Positions 35,544 to 45,208 of a stretch of DNA of 64,000 nucleotides are shown in pieces. Source of the DNA: an uncultured delta proteobacterium. Its GTDB lineage: Bacteria; Desulfobacterota; Desulfovibrionia; Desulfovibrionales; Desulfovibrionaceae. The position numbers and the translations under genes are program-made. The notes under the pieces are model-generated. The model did not search any database. It was not told the DNA's origin and was given only the letters and a program-made list of their open reading frames with translations. Each line of letters begins with the position of its first letter. Position 1 is the first letter of the stretch. The stretch covers positions 62,001 to 126,000 of the forward strand of contig CAIMRY010000019.1 of NCBI GenBank assembly GCA_903843965.1, written 5' to 3'.

Positions 35544-36000
35544 CGCGCGCTTCCGGCAGATGTTCCTGGAGATGATGCACAACCAGGACAACCCGTTCCA
35601 CCCCCTGGTGTGGATCAACGGCGAGCCTGAGTTTGGGCGCAACATCTACATCGGCGGCTTTTCGGAGATCAACGCCAAGGGCGCGCGGGTAGTCATCGGC
35701 GACGATTGCGACATCGCCTCCTTCACCGCCATCAACGTGGCCGATTCCCATCTGCTGGCCATCGGCCTTGCCGAAACCCCGACCTGCCGCGACATCATTC
35801 TTGAGCATAACGTCTTCGTGGGCTCGCATTCGGCCATTTTGGGCGGGGCGCACATCGGCCACCACAGCGTCATCGGGGCGGGAAGCATTGTCCGCGCCGT
35901 GCGCATCCCCCCGTATTCCTTGGCCGTTGGCAACCCACTGGTGGTCAAGGAGGGCTACTACCTGAAGCACCCCTCGCCCACACCAAAGGCTGGGTCATGA
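35536..36000 (+). CDS. Left-handed beta-helix acyltransferase
   Basis: The 154-residue hexapeptide-repeat protein (INAKGARVVIGDDCDIASFTAI, ILEHNVFVGSHSAIL, IGHHSVIGAGS) resembles sugar O- or N-acetyltransferases. Given the absence of PseH it may acylate the 4-amino group, or act on the product of the following aminotransferase. ATG 35536 overlaps the previous stop; ATG 35518 would add six residues. Confidence 0.75.
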   Translation: MDSARFRQMFLEMMHNQDNPFHPLVWINGEPEFGRNIYIGGFSEINAKGARVVIGDDCDIASFTAINVADSHLLAIGLAETPTCRDIILEHNVFVGSHSAILGGAHIGHHSVIGAGSIVRAVRIPPYSLAVGNPLVVKEGYYLKHPSPTPKAGS

Positions 36001-37052
36001 TCGCGCATAATCGACCGCTGATCGCCGAGGAGGACCTTGCCGCCGCAGAGGCGGTCCTGCGCTCCGGCTGGATCGCGCCTGGCCCCCAGGTATCGGGATT
36101 GGAAGAGGATTTTGTCCGCTTCTTTGGCGGCGGCGGGGCCTGCGCCTGTTCCTCCGGGACGGCGGCCCTGTACCTAGCGCTCAGGGGGCTTGGCCTGGGC
36201 CCGGGGGCCAGGGTGGCCGTGCCGACCTATTCCTGTTCGGCCCTGCTCAACGCCGTGCATTTCTGCGGCGCACAGCCTGTGCCGGTGGATGTCCGGCTCG
36301 ACGATTTCACCATGGACGACGCGGCCTTGGCCCAGCTCTCCAGGCCCGTGGCGGCGGCCATCGCCGTGCATGCCTTCGGGGCCCCAGCTAACATCCCGGC
36401 GTTGAAGGGGACCGCACCCCTGGTCATTGAGGACTGCTGCCAGTCTCCGGGCGGGAGGCGGCAGGGGCAGCCCCTGGGTGCGCAGGGGGATGCGGCCGTG
36501 TTCTCGTTCTACGCCACCAAGATCATCACCTGCGGGAGCGGCGGGCTGGTCTGGGACAGGTCCGGGAAGGCGGCGGCCTGGGCCCGCGACTTCCGGGAAT
36601 TCGATTGCCGGGAGGAGTACACGCCGCGTTTCAATTTCCACAGCACGGACTTCCAGGCGGCCATGGTCCGCTCCCAGTTCGCCAGGCTGGAGGCGATCAT
36701 GGCCAGGCGGCAGTCCATTGTCCGCCGCTATCTTGAGGCCCTGCCAAGGGGGATCGGCCTGCAGGCTGGCCTGGACGACGCGGGGCGCATGCCGCATCGA
36801 TTCGTCCTGGTGCTGGCAAGCCGGGAGCACAGGGACGCCTTGCTGTCATATTTCGCCGCAGGCGGGGTGAAGGCCGTTATACCCCTTGAGCCATATGAGC
36901 TCCTCCACCGCTACCTGCACCTGGACGCTTCGGCTTTTCCCAATGCCGAAAGGTTGGTGGACACGACCCTGTCGCTTCCCCTCTATCCCGCCCTGTCCGA
37001 CCAGGAAATCGAGCAGGTGGCGGAACTGCTCGCCAAGGCGGATGCGCCATGA
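35997..37052 (+). CDS. DegT/DnrJ-family sugar aminotransferase
   Basis: A second PLP sugar aminotransferase in the operon, besides PseC. The 351-residue protein has SSGTAALYLALR, IEDCCQSPGG and the PLP lysine in FSFYATKIITCGSGG. With the acyltransferase before it, it suggests an extra acylamino group on the sugar, or a separate amino sugar. It is coupled by ATGA overlaps on both sides. Confidence 0.85.
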   Translation: MIAHNRPLIAEEDLAAAEAVLRSGWIAPGPQVSGLEEDFVRFFGGGGACACSSGTAALYLALRGLGLGPGARVAVPTYSCSALLNAVHFCGAQPVPVDVRLDDFTMDDAALAQLSRPVAAAIAVHAFGAPANIPALKGTAPLVIEDCCQSPGGRRQGQPLGAQGDAAVFSFYATKIITCGSGGLVWDRSGKAAAWARDFREFDCREEYTPRFNFHSTDFQAAMVRSQFARLEAIMARRQSIVRRYLEALPRGIGLQAGLDDAGRMPHRFVLVLASREHRDALLSYFAAGGVKAVIPLEPYELLHRYLHLDASAFPNAERLVDTTLSLPLYPALSDQEIEQVAELLAKADAP

Positions 37053-37774
37053 TCCTCACCGCCCACCAACCCGTCTACCTGCCCTGGCTCGGTCTGTTCC
37101 ACAAGATCGCCCTGGCCGACGTGTTCGTCTCCTTCAACCAGGTGCAGTACCTGACCAAGGACTGGAACAACCGCAACAAGATCATGACCGCGCAGGGGCC
37201 CATTTGGCTGACTGTTCCGGTCCTTTCTTCTGGGCACAGGGAAAAGCTCCTCACTGAAATCGAGATCAACAACGATGTGCCCTGGCAGCGCAAACACTGG
37301 AAGTCCCTGTATCTCAATTACCAGAACACGGCGCACTTCAAACGCTACGCTGACTTTTTCGAAGACATCTACCTGAAACGGACATGGAAATTCCTGACGG
37401 AGCTCAACGACACCATGCTGCTGTGGTTTTTGAACACGCTCGGAATAGACACTATTTTTCGGGATGCCAGGGACTATGCTTTCCAGGGGGCGAAGAACAC
37501 ACTGGTATTGGACATGTGCGTCCAGTTGCAGGCCGATGCGTACATGTTCGGCTCCCTTGGCAGGGAGTATGCGGACGAGGAGTCCTTTTCCAGGCGCAAC
37601 ATCAAGCCCTGTTTCCAGGACTATGTCCATCCGGTCTATCCTCAGCAGTCCAAGACGTTCGTCTCGCATCTTTCCGTGATCGATTTGCTTTTCAACTGCG
37701 GCCCGAACAGTCTGGACATTCTCATGTCCGGCAATGTCAGCAAGATGCAACTTCAAGCAGGACTCGCAGCATGA
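37049..37774 (+). CDS. WbqC-family protein
   Basis: The 241-residue protein begins with the typical ILTAHQPVYLPWLGLFHKI and carries VSFNQVQYLTKDWNNRNKI. The family is found in O-antigen and capsule clusters and is thought to take part in sugar or amino-acid side-chain attachment; the reaction is unproven. Overlaps both neighbours by ATGA. Confidence 0.85.
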   Translation: MILTAHQPVYLPWLGLFHKIALADVFVSFNQVQYLTKDWNNRNKIMTAQGPIWLTVPVLSSGHREKLLTEIEINNDVPWQRKHWKSLYLNYQNTAHFKRYADFFEDIYLKRTWKFLTELNDTMLLWFLNTLGIDTIFRDARDYAFQGAKNTLVLDMCVQLQADAYMFGSLGREYADEESFSRRNIKPCFQDYVHPVYPQQSKTFVSHLSVIDLLFNCGPNSLDILMSGNVSKMQLQAGLAA

Positions 37775-38472
37775 ACAGACGCAAGCCTTTTTGCATCATC
37801 CCGGCTCGCGGTGGCTCCAAGCGGTTCCCGCGGAAAAATATCACCCCCCTGCAGGGCAAGCCGCTATTGGCCTGGACCATCGGCCCGGCCATGGAGTCCG
37901 GCCTGTTTGACGCGATATGGGTTTCTTCAGAGGATGAGGAGATCCTGGCTGTGGCTGAAAGCTGCGGGGCCAGCCCGCTACGGCGCGCTCCGGCCCTGGG
38001 CGGGGACAAGGTCGCCCTGGAGCCTGTCTGCCGCGAGGCCGTCGACCTGGTGCGGAGCCAAGACCCGGACCTGACCGATCTCTATCTTATGCTGCCGACC
38101 AGCCCCTTCCGAACAGTCGCCAACATCCGGGCCAGTTGGCGCGCGTTCATCGAGTCCGGGGCGGATGCCCTCATGAGCATCATCCCTTACCCCCATCCGC
38201 CCCAGTGGGCCATGACCTTGCGGGAGGACCGGCGGCTCGCCCCCCACGACTGGGATGGCTACTACACCGAAAGACAAGACCTGCGCCCGCTCTACCGGCA
38301 TGATGGGGCGTATTTCATCAGCAACATCGACCGCTTTCTGGAAACCGGCCTGCTTATGGGTCCAGAAACCGTGGCTTTTCCCACCGGAGGCATGGAATCC
38401 GTGGACATCGACGAGCCCATGGACCTGGCCTGGGCCGAATTTCTGCTCAGCCGAAAGGAGGGTCAGGCATGA
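37771..38472 (+). CDS. pseF: CMP-nonulosonate (pseudaminate) cytidylyltransferase
   Basis: It activates the nine-carbon acid with CTP. The 233-residue protein has the family signature IPARGGSKRFPRKN and TSPFRTVANI. The position in a pse operon makes PseF the best call. A second related gene lies at 47786-48547. Confidence 0.86.
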   Translation: MNRRKPFCIIPARGGSKRFPRKNITPLQGKPLLAWTIGPAMESGLFDAIWVSSEDEEILAVAESCGASPLRRAPALGGDKVALEPVCREAVDLVRSQDPDLTDLYLMLPTSPFRTVANIRASWRAFIESGADALMSIIPYPHPPQWAMTLREDRRLAPHDWDGYYTERQDLRPLYRHDGAYFISNIDRFLETGLLMGPETVAFPTGGMESVDIDEPMDLAWAEFLLSRKEGQA

Positions 38473-39146
38473 ACGTCCTGGTCATTGCGGCGCATCCTGA
38501 CGACGAGGTCCTTGGTTGCGGCGGGACTGTCGCCCGTCTCGTCGAAGAAGGCAATCAGGTCTTCATGGCCATACTTGGCGAAGGGCAGACCTCCCGGGAC
38601 TGCGCCGATCAGGGGCAATCGAAGCTGGACGCCCTGCGCCAAGCGTCATGTGAAGCGGCATCAATATTGGGCGCGCACGGAGTCGAGCACTTCAGCCTGC
38701 CGGACAACCGGCTGGACACGCTGCCCCTGCTCTCGCTGGTGAAGATTGTGGAGAAGCTCATCCAAAAGCGCCAACCCGACTTGATCCTGACACACTTCCA
38801 CGGCGACCTGAACATCGACCACCAGCTGGTGTCAAAGGCAGTGATCACGGCCACACGCCCCGTGCCCGGCAGCAGGGTGCGAGAGGTTCTGCTCTTTTCC
38901 GTCGCGTCGTCAACCGAGTGGGCTTTTGGCCTGTACGCTCCTGGCGCTTACTCGCCCAATGTTTATTATGATGTCTCCGGCCAGTGGGAGAAGAAGCTCA
39001 AGGCCCTTGCGGCCTATGACTCAGAGATGCGCGCTTTCCCGCACCCCCGGTCGGCAGAGGCCATCAGCGCCGATGCGACGCGCTGGGGGGCATGCATAGG
39101 CGCACCATATGCCGAAGCGTTCCTGCTGGTTCGTTCAGTGCGCTAG
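38469..39146 (+). CDS. PIG-L/LmbE-family deacetylase
   Basis: A zinc-dependent N-deacetylase acting on an acetamido sugar. The 225-residue protein has AHPDDEVLGCGG (metal site) and THFHGDLNIDHQLVS. As the last gene of the pse operon it could free an amino group that is then re-acylated or formylated. Its end is the last high-GC gene before the AT-rich pair. Confidence 0.85.
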   Translation: MNVLVIAAHPDDEVLGCGGTVARLVEEGNQVFMAILGEGQTSRDCADQGQSKLDALRQASCEAASILGAHGVEHFSLPDNRLDTLPLLSLVKIVEKLIQKRQPDLILTHFHGDLNIDHQLVSKAVITATRPVPGSRVREVLLFSVASSTEWAFGLYAPGAYSPNVYYDVSGQWEKKLKALAAYDSEMRAFPHPRSAEAISADATRWGACIGAPYAEAFLLVRSVR

Positions 39147-39206
39147 TGCACTGAGGCAGGACGTGCATCGAAGAATGCTCAAGTAGACATGAGGAAGGGA
39201 TTGCAA

Positions 39207-41249
39207 ATGGAAAAGGCACTGACAATATACTTCGCGGACTTGGCGTATCTGCATGAGGAAGATTACATTCACCCCTTTCCGCTCAACGTTGGCTATGTGG
39301 CGGCCTATTTACTAAAACAACATCCAGAGACTAATATAAAAATCGTCAAAGATCCCGACAAGCTGTTGGAACTCGCGATGCGTCCCGATTTTGCAAATGT
39401 CAACATACTTGCAATCTCCAATTACGAGTGGAATTTCAACTTGAACAAGACAATTGTAACGCTCATCAAAGAGCGTAACAAGAACATCTTGGTTATTGGC
39501 GGTGGTCCAAATATTGATGTCATGTCTGAAGAAGAAACCATTACTTGCCTTGAACGTATGGACTTCATTGATATCTATGTCACCGGCGAAGGAGAGTACA
39601 AATTCGCTGACACAGTCAACGCCCTATTGGCACACGACATGGATCCTGATGCAATATTTCTGGATGTGCCTGAAGGCGTACTGCGTCTTGACCGAGAAAC
39701 GGAACAACTGAAGAAAGGCGGCAAAACGAACATACCCTGTGACTATAGTGATCTTCCATCGCCCTATCTGACAGGCTTGATGGATGAATTTTTTGAAGAT
39801 GAGCATCTTGTGCCAATGCTTGAAACTACACGAGGGTGTCCATATCATTGCGCTTATTGCTTCTGGGGGAATGCCACGAATGCAAAATTGCGCAAGTTTC
39901 CAATTAAGACTGTCTTGGCTGAAATTGACTATATCTCTAAGAAATGCATTAACCCGACAAAAGCACTTTACGTTACCGACGGAAATTTTGGCATTTTCAA
40001 AAGAGACATCGCCATTGCAAAGCGGCTGCTCGATAACAGCAACAACTACCTATACCCGCGCGAACTATACATCACGTTCCTCAAAGATCTGAGTGAGATC
40101 ATAATCAGCATCGCAAAAATGCTGAAACATCTTTCGTCAATCTCTATGTCCAGGCAGTCACTGAATAAAGACGTGCTTAAGATTATTGGGCGGAAGAACA
40201 TCGACGACGCTTTGTACACTGAATATCACTCTAGGTTGAGCCAGTTAGGTGCCAATACATACTGCGAGCTAATATACCCTCTACCGGGAGAGACTTACGA
40301 CACGTTCATTAAAGGATTCGAAAAAATGACTTCAACGGATATGCCAATACTTGCATATCAGCTGGTCATGATTAAAGGCTCAAAGTTGAACTCAAAGAAA
40401 TCAAGAAATCAGTACGACGTAAAGACAAAGTTCAGAATAATCCCAAGATGTGCCGGTGTATATGGCGGTGTCGCCAGCTTAGAATATGAAGAAATTGTAG
40501 TTTCAACAAATTTGTTCAGTTTTGCAGACAATATAGAGGTGCGTCTTACATTGTTCCTGTACTCGATATTTAAGGAAGAAATATTTGCACCAATTACACT
40601 GTATTTAAGCGAGCACAATCTAAATATCGTCAAGTTCATACGGCACATCATTGCCAATAAAGGACACCTACCCGCATCGATTTCCGAGATTTATGCTGAG
40701 TTCACCAAGGCGGCCAAAGATGAACTCCTTGAATATAGCGAAACCACGAGTACCGCATCCGTTGTGATGGTCAAAGAGATTCAGACAAAAGGTCTGGCTC
40801 TAAACATATACTATTTTTGCAAGCTGATCTCTTCAACCTCAAGCATTCACGAGTTTCACCAATACCTTACAACGGCCCTTCAGGACTACTTTAATACTCA
40901 GAATATTTCAGTAGAGCAAGCTGAACTGAAGGAAATGCTAAAGTTTTGCTTTGAAAGAATCATACGCTATGAATACACATTGTCGGAAAAACTCGTTCAT
41001 TGTAATTACGACTTTTCTTCTTGGATTAACGACAAGCATGAACACAAGTCTAACACTTCACAACTTGAAAAATACAAGTCGAGCTGCGATTATGTTTTTT
41101 ACGTTGACAACAGCATCGAGAATGTAACTCAATCCATCAAGCAACACAGTTCTGGTATTGTAGATCAAATCTATAAAACAAAAATGAGCTTTTATCGTTC
41201 CTCCAAGGCATATACTTATTGCATTCGTCAGGAGCAACCACACGAGTAG
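39207..41249 (+). CDS. B12-binding-type radical SAM protein (AT-rich, probably acquired)
   Basis: The 680-residue protein has an N-terminal cobalamin-binding-like domain (NVNILAIS, NILVIGGGPNID, YVTGEGEYKF). A radical SAM core follows, with CPYHCAYC near residue 213. A long C-terminal extension of about 250 residues has no clear family. ATG 39207 is 6 bases after AAGGGA; the upstream ATG 39189 is less likely. Base composition is far lower in GC than the neighbours, with many ATA and AAA codons, so transfer from another genome is likely. Substrate unknown. Confidence 0.8.
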   Translation: MEKALTIYFADLAYLHEEDYIHPFPLNVGYVAAYLLKQHPETNIKIVKDPDKLLELAMRPDFANVNILAISNYEWNFNLNKTIVTLIKERNKNILVIGGGPNIDVMSEEETITCLERMDFIDIYVTGEGEYKFADTVNALLAHDMDPDAIFLDVPEGVLRLDRETEQLKKGGKTNIPCDYSDLPSPYLTGLMDEFFEDEHLVPMLETTRGCPYHCAYCFWGNATNAKLRKFPIKTVLAEIDYISKKCINPTKALYVTDGNFGIFKRDIAIAKRLLDNSNNYLYPRELYITFLKDLSEIIISIAKMLKHLSSISMSRQSLNKDVLKIIGRKNIDDALYTEYHSRLSQLGANTYCELIYPLPGETYDTFIKGFEKMTSTDMPILAYQLVMIKGSKLNSKKSRNQYDVKTKFRIIPRCAGVYGGVASLEYEEIVVSTNLFSFADNIEVRLTLFLYSIFKEEIFAPITLYLSEHNLNIVKFIRHIIANKGHLPASISEIYAEFTKAAKDELLEYSETTSTASVVMVKEIQTKGLALNIYYFCKLISSTSSIHEFHQYLTTALQDYFNTQNISVEQAELKEMLKFCFERIIRYEYTLSEKLVHCNYDFSSWINDKHEHKSNTSQLEKYKSSCDYVFYVDNSIENVTQSIKQHSSGIVDQIYKTKMSFYRSSKAYTYCIRQEQPHE

Positions 41250-41376
41250 ACCTTTTCTTTGACTCCAACAGCGAAGTCAGGTCTAATACTTCATCATTTG
41301 TAGGGGCTTACTGGCGTGCAAACTTTCGGCAAAAATATCAACACATACGCATTAGATTATTCTTTTGTGTCAGCGC

Positions 41377-43221
41377 ATGAAAAGTATCTCTTCCTTATTA
41401 TCTAGCAATATCATCGCGAGTGCGACAGAAGGCGTTATGTCTAATACTCTCACTATTTTGTTTCAACGCATTGACAAGACCCTGCTACTGAGAAACATAG
41501 GCCGTACTGGGAACATACTCGCCTTGTCACCGTCTGCGATGGATATGTGCGAGGAAATGAACGTATTTTACGATACTCCTGATGACTACCTTGTCTTTTC
41601 GGATCATCGTAAACGGACAATGGAACTTGCAACTGATTTAAGCGAGCTGTGCTGTTCCCTTGATGCAAAGCTCAAGGTTCCATTTTCAGAAATTTCACCA
41701 TATGGTGTTGAGATGTATATTCTTTGGCTAAACCTTACTTCAGTACTGTATCTGCACGACCTTAGTTCTAAACTGTCCTCAAAATTCGAATCCATTGATC
41801 TCGTTGGTGCTCCACATTACCAAAAGATGGCGTCTCAAGCTAATTTTGATTTGTCATCACATGACTGCTTTTCCGTACTCGGTTATGGATTTCAGCTTGC
41901 CGAATCAGTTTTTGCTCAGATATTTGCGCCAAACCGATATGTCTATGACGATCTAAGAACAACAGAAAAACTTCATAAGTGCTGGGCCAATCACTTACGC
42001 CCATTGCTAGGAAGAATTAAGCGTTTTCTATTTATACGATACAAACCACTCGCTGCAACCGTCCAAACCAATTGTTCTGCTCTTTTTGCAAATCAGGGGT
42101 ATGGGCTCGAGTATGTACTCAACTCCCTTCCAGAACTCCGCTGTGATAGCATTCACGATTTGTGCATTCCTGTTCCTTCACCCACAACCATGATAGGAGA
42201 GGATGGATTCAAAACACAGATCGGTAAATTCTTGGATAAATGGTTTCCTTTGTACAAAGACACACTTTTGACGCTATTCGTGTCACACAGAGAACATATC
42301 ATTTCCAGTCTTCCTGACTATTCTCGGAGTATTTATAGCGCCTTGCAACGATTACGTCCGAAATTCTTGTGCTTTTCAAACGGTCTTTTCAATCATCAAT
42401 CTGCTACATTTGCTCGTGAAGCAAACCGGTTGGGTATACCTGTCTTCTCTTTGCAGCATGGTGGATTTCACTTACACCAAGAACCAGAATTATTCTATTC
42501 CGTTGAAGCACCTCTTTGGTCTGGTGCCGTTCTTGTATATCATGGAAAGCTGGATGATCAGCGCTTTCATGATTTGCACACGTGTCGCGGCGGCAACATC
42601 ACCGCATTCAAGTTAAGTCATAAAACACAAGATCTACCCTCTCAAGCAATTTTCATCCAGGGTGTTTGCACTTTCGTCAGCTACAGATCCGCGCCATGCT
42701 CTGACAAGGCAAGTTATCTGCACCACAAGGATATTTTGACCGCTTTTGAGCGTTGTGGCGCTCCTCTTTCCATCAAAGCGCACGTCATCTGTGAACTGTA
42801 CAACATGCGTTACTTTAAGAGCTTGATCTCGCGATTTGGGCGAAAACATACGCGCTTGTTGCCTTCCTGTACAGCTGAAGAAGTCTTGTTTCGCTACGGC
42901 CTTATTGTTTTAGAAAATATTGGCTCGCTGGTCAGTGTTCTGGCGCTCGGCCTTGATGTACCGATCATACTCCACGATCCTGTGGACGAGATGATTCGCC
43001 CTGATATTCGCGAAGCCTTGTTGAATCGCGTCTATCTTTCTCGTTCCTCACAAGAACTAGAACAATATGTCACCTTATTTAAATCAAAATTGCTTCCTGC
43101 AAAAGGCGTCGAACAGGCGAGAGAAGATTTTTTGTGGCCGCAACACGGCCCAGATCCCGTTACTCACCTTTTGACATTGTTCCGTGACCTCTGTCACGAC
43201 GGGGTTCAGACGGATTGTTGA
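41377..43221 (+). CDS. GT-B-like surface carbohydrate biosynthesis protein (AT-rich)
   Basis: About 614 residues. The C-terminal half has FSNGLFNHQSATFAREANRLGI followed by FSLQHGG, as in capsule or CDP-glycerol-type transferases of the GT-B fold. ENIGSLVSVLALGLDVPIIL resembles a donor-site loop. The N-terminal half is unrecognised. Start uncertain: ATG 41377 has no ribosome site, while ATG 41437 follows AGAAGG. It shares the low GC of the radical SAM gene before it, so both probably arrived together. Confidence 0.65.
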   Translation: MKSISSLLSSNIIASATEGVMSNTLTILFQRIDKTLLLRNIGRTGNILALSPSAMDMCEEMNVFYDTPDDYLVFSDHRKRTMELATDLSELCCSLDAKLKVPFSEISPYGVEMYILWLNLTSVLYLHDLSSKLSSKFESIDLVGAPHYQKMASQANFDLSSHDCFSVLGYGFQLAESVFAQIFAPNRYVYDDLRTTEKLHKCWANHLRPLLGRIKRFLFIRYKPLAATVQTNCSALFANQGYGLEYVLNSLPELRCDSIHDLCIPVPSPTTMIGEDGFKTQIGKFLDKWFPLYKDTLLTLFVSHREHIISSLPDYSRSIYSALQRLRPKFLCFSNGLFNHQSATFAREANRLGIPVFSLQHGGFHLHQEPELFYSVEAPLWSGAVLVYHGKLDDQRFHDLHTCRGGNITAFKLSHKTQDLPSQAIFIQGVCTFVSYRSAPCSDKASYLHHKDILTAFERCGAPLSIKAHVICELYNMRYFKSLISRFGRKHTRLLPSCTAEEVLFRYGLIVLENIGSLVSVLALGLDVPIILHDPVDEMIRPDIREALLNRVYLSRSSQELEQYVTLFKSKLLPAKGVEQAREDFLWPQHGPDPVTHLLTLFRDLCHDGVQTDC

Positions 43222-43244
43222 CTTACTGCCACGCACTTTTCAGA

Positions 43245-43250
43245 TATAAT
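43245..43250 (+). promoter_or_regulatory. Likely -10 box of the ABC exporter operon
   Basis: A perfect TATAAT lies 50 bases before the ATG at 43301. TTGACT (43218-43223) is 21 bases upstream, longer than the usual spacing, so the -35 partner is uncertain. It marks the restart of transcription after the AT-rich pair. Confidence 0.45.
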
Positions 43251-43300
43251 GCTTAGTAATTTCTCTGTTGATCAGTCCAATACGTAGGAATGAAGGTAAC

Positions 43301-45208
43301 ATGGCACAACAAGCCAAGGTCATCGAATCCATACGCAGACTTCTGCGCCTTTTGCCACAGGGCTATACCAGGCGCTTCGTCTTCCTGCTGGTCGCGGCCG
43401 TGGTGGTGGCCTTTGTCGAAACCGGGGCCGTGGGGCTCATCGCCCTGTTCGCCTCGGCCATCACCAATCCCCAGACCCTGCTGGGGTCGGAGTTGCTGGC
43501 CCGCTTCGTCAGGTTCACCGGTCATTTCGGCGGGTTGACCCCGCAGCGCCTGCTCATGATCCTTGGGCTGGCGGTGATCATCGCCGTGGTCTTTAAAAAT
43601 GGCCTACGCGCGGCCCTGCAATACGGGCAGTCAAACTTCGTCGCCTTTGTCTCCGGCTACCTGGGCGACCGCATGCTCACAGGCGTCATGCGCATGCCCT
43701 ACCAGTGGATCCTGCGCGAGAACTCCGCAGACCTCATGAGCACGGTCTCCTGGTCCGGCAACAGCGGGGCCTTCCTCAGCTACGCCTTCATGGCCTCGAC
43801 GGAGATCGTGCTGCTTGTGTGCCTGACCCTTGCGCTCGTTGCGGCCAATCCCGTGGTGGTGCTTTCAAGCGTCCTGATGTTGGGCGCTCCAGCCGCGCTC
43901 ATCCTGCGGGTTTTGCGCAGGCGCATCGACACAACGGCCAAGGCCCTGGCCGAGCACCGCCACGCGACCAACCGCCACCTTGTTACGGCCTTGCAGGGCA
44001 TCAAGGACGTCAAGGCCTATGGCCAGGAGGAGGCCTTTTGCCGGGCCTTCCGCGCCGAGTCCTATGCCGCGACCTCCATGCAGGCGCGCATGGACATCTA
44101 CGCCTGCGTGCCCAACTGGCTGCTGGAAACCGTCGGCTTCATGCTCCTGTTTCTGGCCACCTTCCTCATGTACACCCTGGCGGGCGATTCGCCCCTGCGC
44201 GTCACCGGCACCATCGCGCTGCTGGCCGTCACCGCCTGGCGCGGTCTGCCCGCCGCCATCCGCGTGGTCACCAGCGTGAACAACTTCCGGGGCTATCTGC
44301 CCTATGTGCACCATACCCTGACGCACATGGAGATGATCGGGGAATGGGCCGTCGGCGGGCACGGCGATGAAGCAAAACGCATACGCCCAGCGTTTGAACG
44401 GGACTTGCGGGCCGAAGGCCTGGGCTTCCGCTACGAGGGCTCTGACGCGGCGGTGCTTGAAGCCGTGAGCTTTTGCGTGAGCAAGGGCGAAACCGTGGGC
44501 ATCGTGGGCGAGTCCGGCGCGGGCAAGAGCACGCTCATGGACCTGCTCATGGGCCTTTTGGCCCCCACCAGCGGGGCGCTGTGCCTGGACGGGAAGCCCC
44601 TGGACGAGCCCGGACGCCGGGGCCTGGCCGAGATCATCGGCTACGTGCCGCAGTTCCCCTACATCTACGACGCCACCCTGGCCGAGAACGTGGCCTTTGG
44701 CGTGCTGCGTGCGGAGATCGACCTGGCCCGCGTGGAGGCCGCCTGCCGCCAGGCCGCAGTGCACGAGTTCCTGGTCCAGCTGCCCGAGGGCTACCAGACG
44801 GTGCTCGGCGAGCGCGGGGTGCGGCTCTCCGGCGGGCAGCAGCAGCGCGTGTGCATCGCCCGCGCCCTGTACCGCAGGCCCGAGGTGCTCATCTTCGACG
44901 AGGCCACCAGCTCGCTGGACACCAAGAGCGAGAAGCAGATCCAGCAGACCATCATGCGCCTCAAGGGCTCGGTGACCATGATCCTGGTGGCCCATCGCCT
45001 GAGCACGGTGGAGGGCTGCGACAGGCTGGTCTGGGTCGAGGACGGCCGCGTGCGCCAGGTCGGCTCCCCGGTCGAGGTGCTGCCCGGCTACCGCGCCGTG
45101 TTGGCCCGGCACGGCCAGACGGACGGCCAGACGGACGGCCAGACGGACGGCCAGATGGATGACCAGATGGATGACCAGCCGGATGCGGCAGAGGCCGCGC
45201 AGCCATGA
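43301..45208 (+). CDS. ABC exporter, fused membrane and ATPase domains (MsbA-like)
   Basis: It probably flips a lipid-linked glycan or other lipid. The 635-residue protein has six membrane helices in the first 330 residues and an ATPase domain with Walker A GESGAGKST (about 403), signature LSGGQQQR (about 510), Walker B LIFDEATSSLD and the H-loop AHR. It starts at ATG 43301 after GAAGG. The last residues consist of six 12-bp units (GQTD/GQMD/DQMD), not part of the family fold. Overlaps the GT2 by 4 bases. Confidence 0.9.
   Translation: MAQQAKVIESIRRLLRLLPQGYTRRFVFLLVAAVVVAFVETGAVGLIALFASAITNPQTLLGSELLARFVRFTGHFGGLTPQRLLMILGLAVIIAVVFKNGLRAALQYGQSNFVAFVSGYLGDRMLTGVMRMPYQWILRENSADLMSTVSWSGNSGAFLSYAFMASTEIVLLVCLTLALVAANPVVVLSSVLMLGAPAALILRVLRRRIDTTAKALAEHRHATNRHLVTALQGIKDVKAYGQEEAFCRAFRAESYAATSMQARMDIYACVPNWLLETVGFMLLFLATFLMYTLAGDSPLRVTGTIALLAVTAWRGLPAAIRVVTSVNNFRGYLPYVHHTLTHMEMIGEWAVGGHGDEAKRIRPAFERDLRAEGLGFRYEGSDAAVLEAVSFCVSKGETVGIVGESGAGKSTLMDLLMGLLAPTSGALCLDGKPLDEPGRRGLAEIIGYVPQFPYIYDATLAENVAFGVLRAEIDLARVEAACRQAAVHEFLVQLPEGYQTVLGERGVRLSGGQQQRVCIARALYRRPEVLIFDEATSSLDTKSEKQIQQTIMRLKGSVTMILVAHRLSTVEGCDRLVWVEDGRVRQVGSPVEVLPGYRAVLARHGQTDGQTDGQTDGQMDDQMDDQPDAAEAAQP
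45113..45184 (+). repeat. Six-unit 12-bp tandem repeat in the 3' end of the ABC exporter gene
   Basis: Three identical GGCCAGACGGAC units are followed by three diverged ones (45149-45184). They encode a GQTD-type acidic tail. The repeat is in frame and could change length by slippage. Confidence 0.9.
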
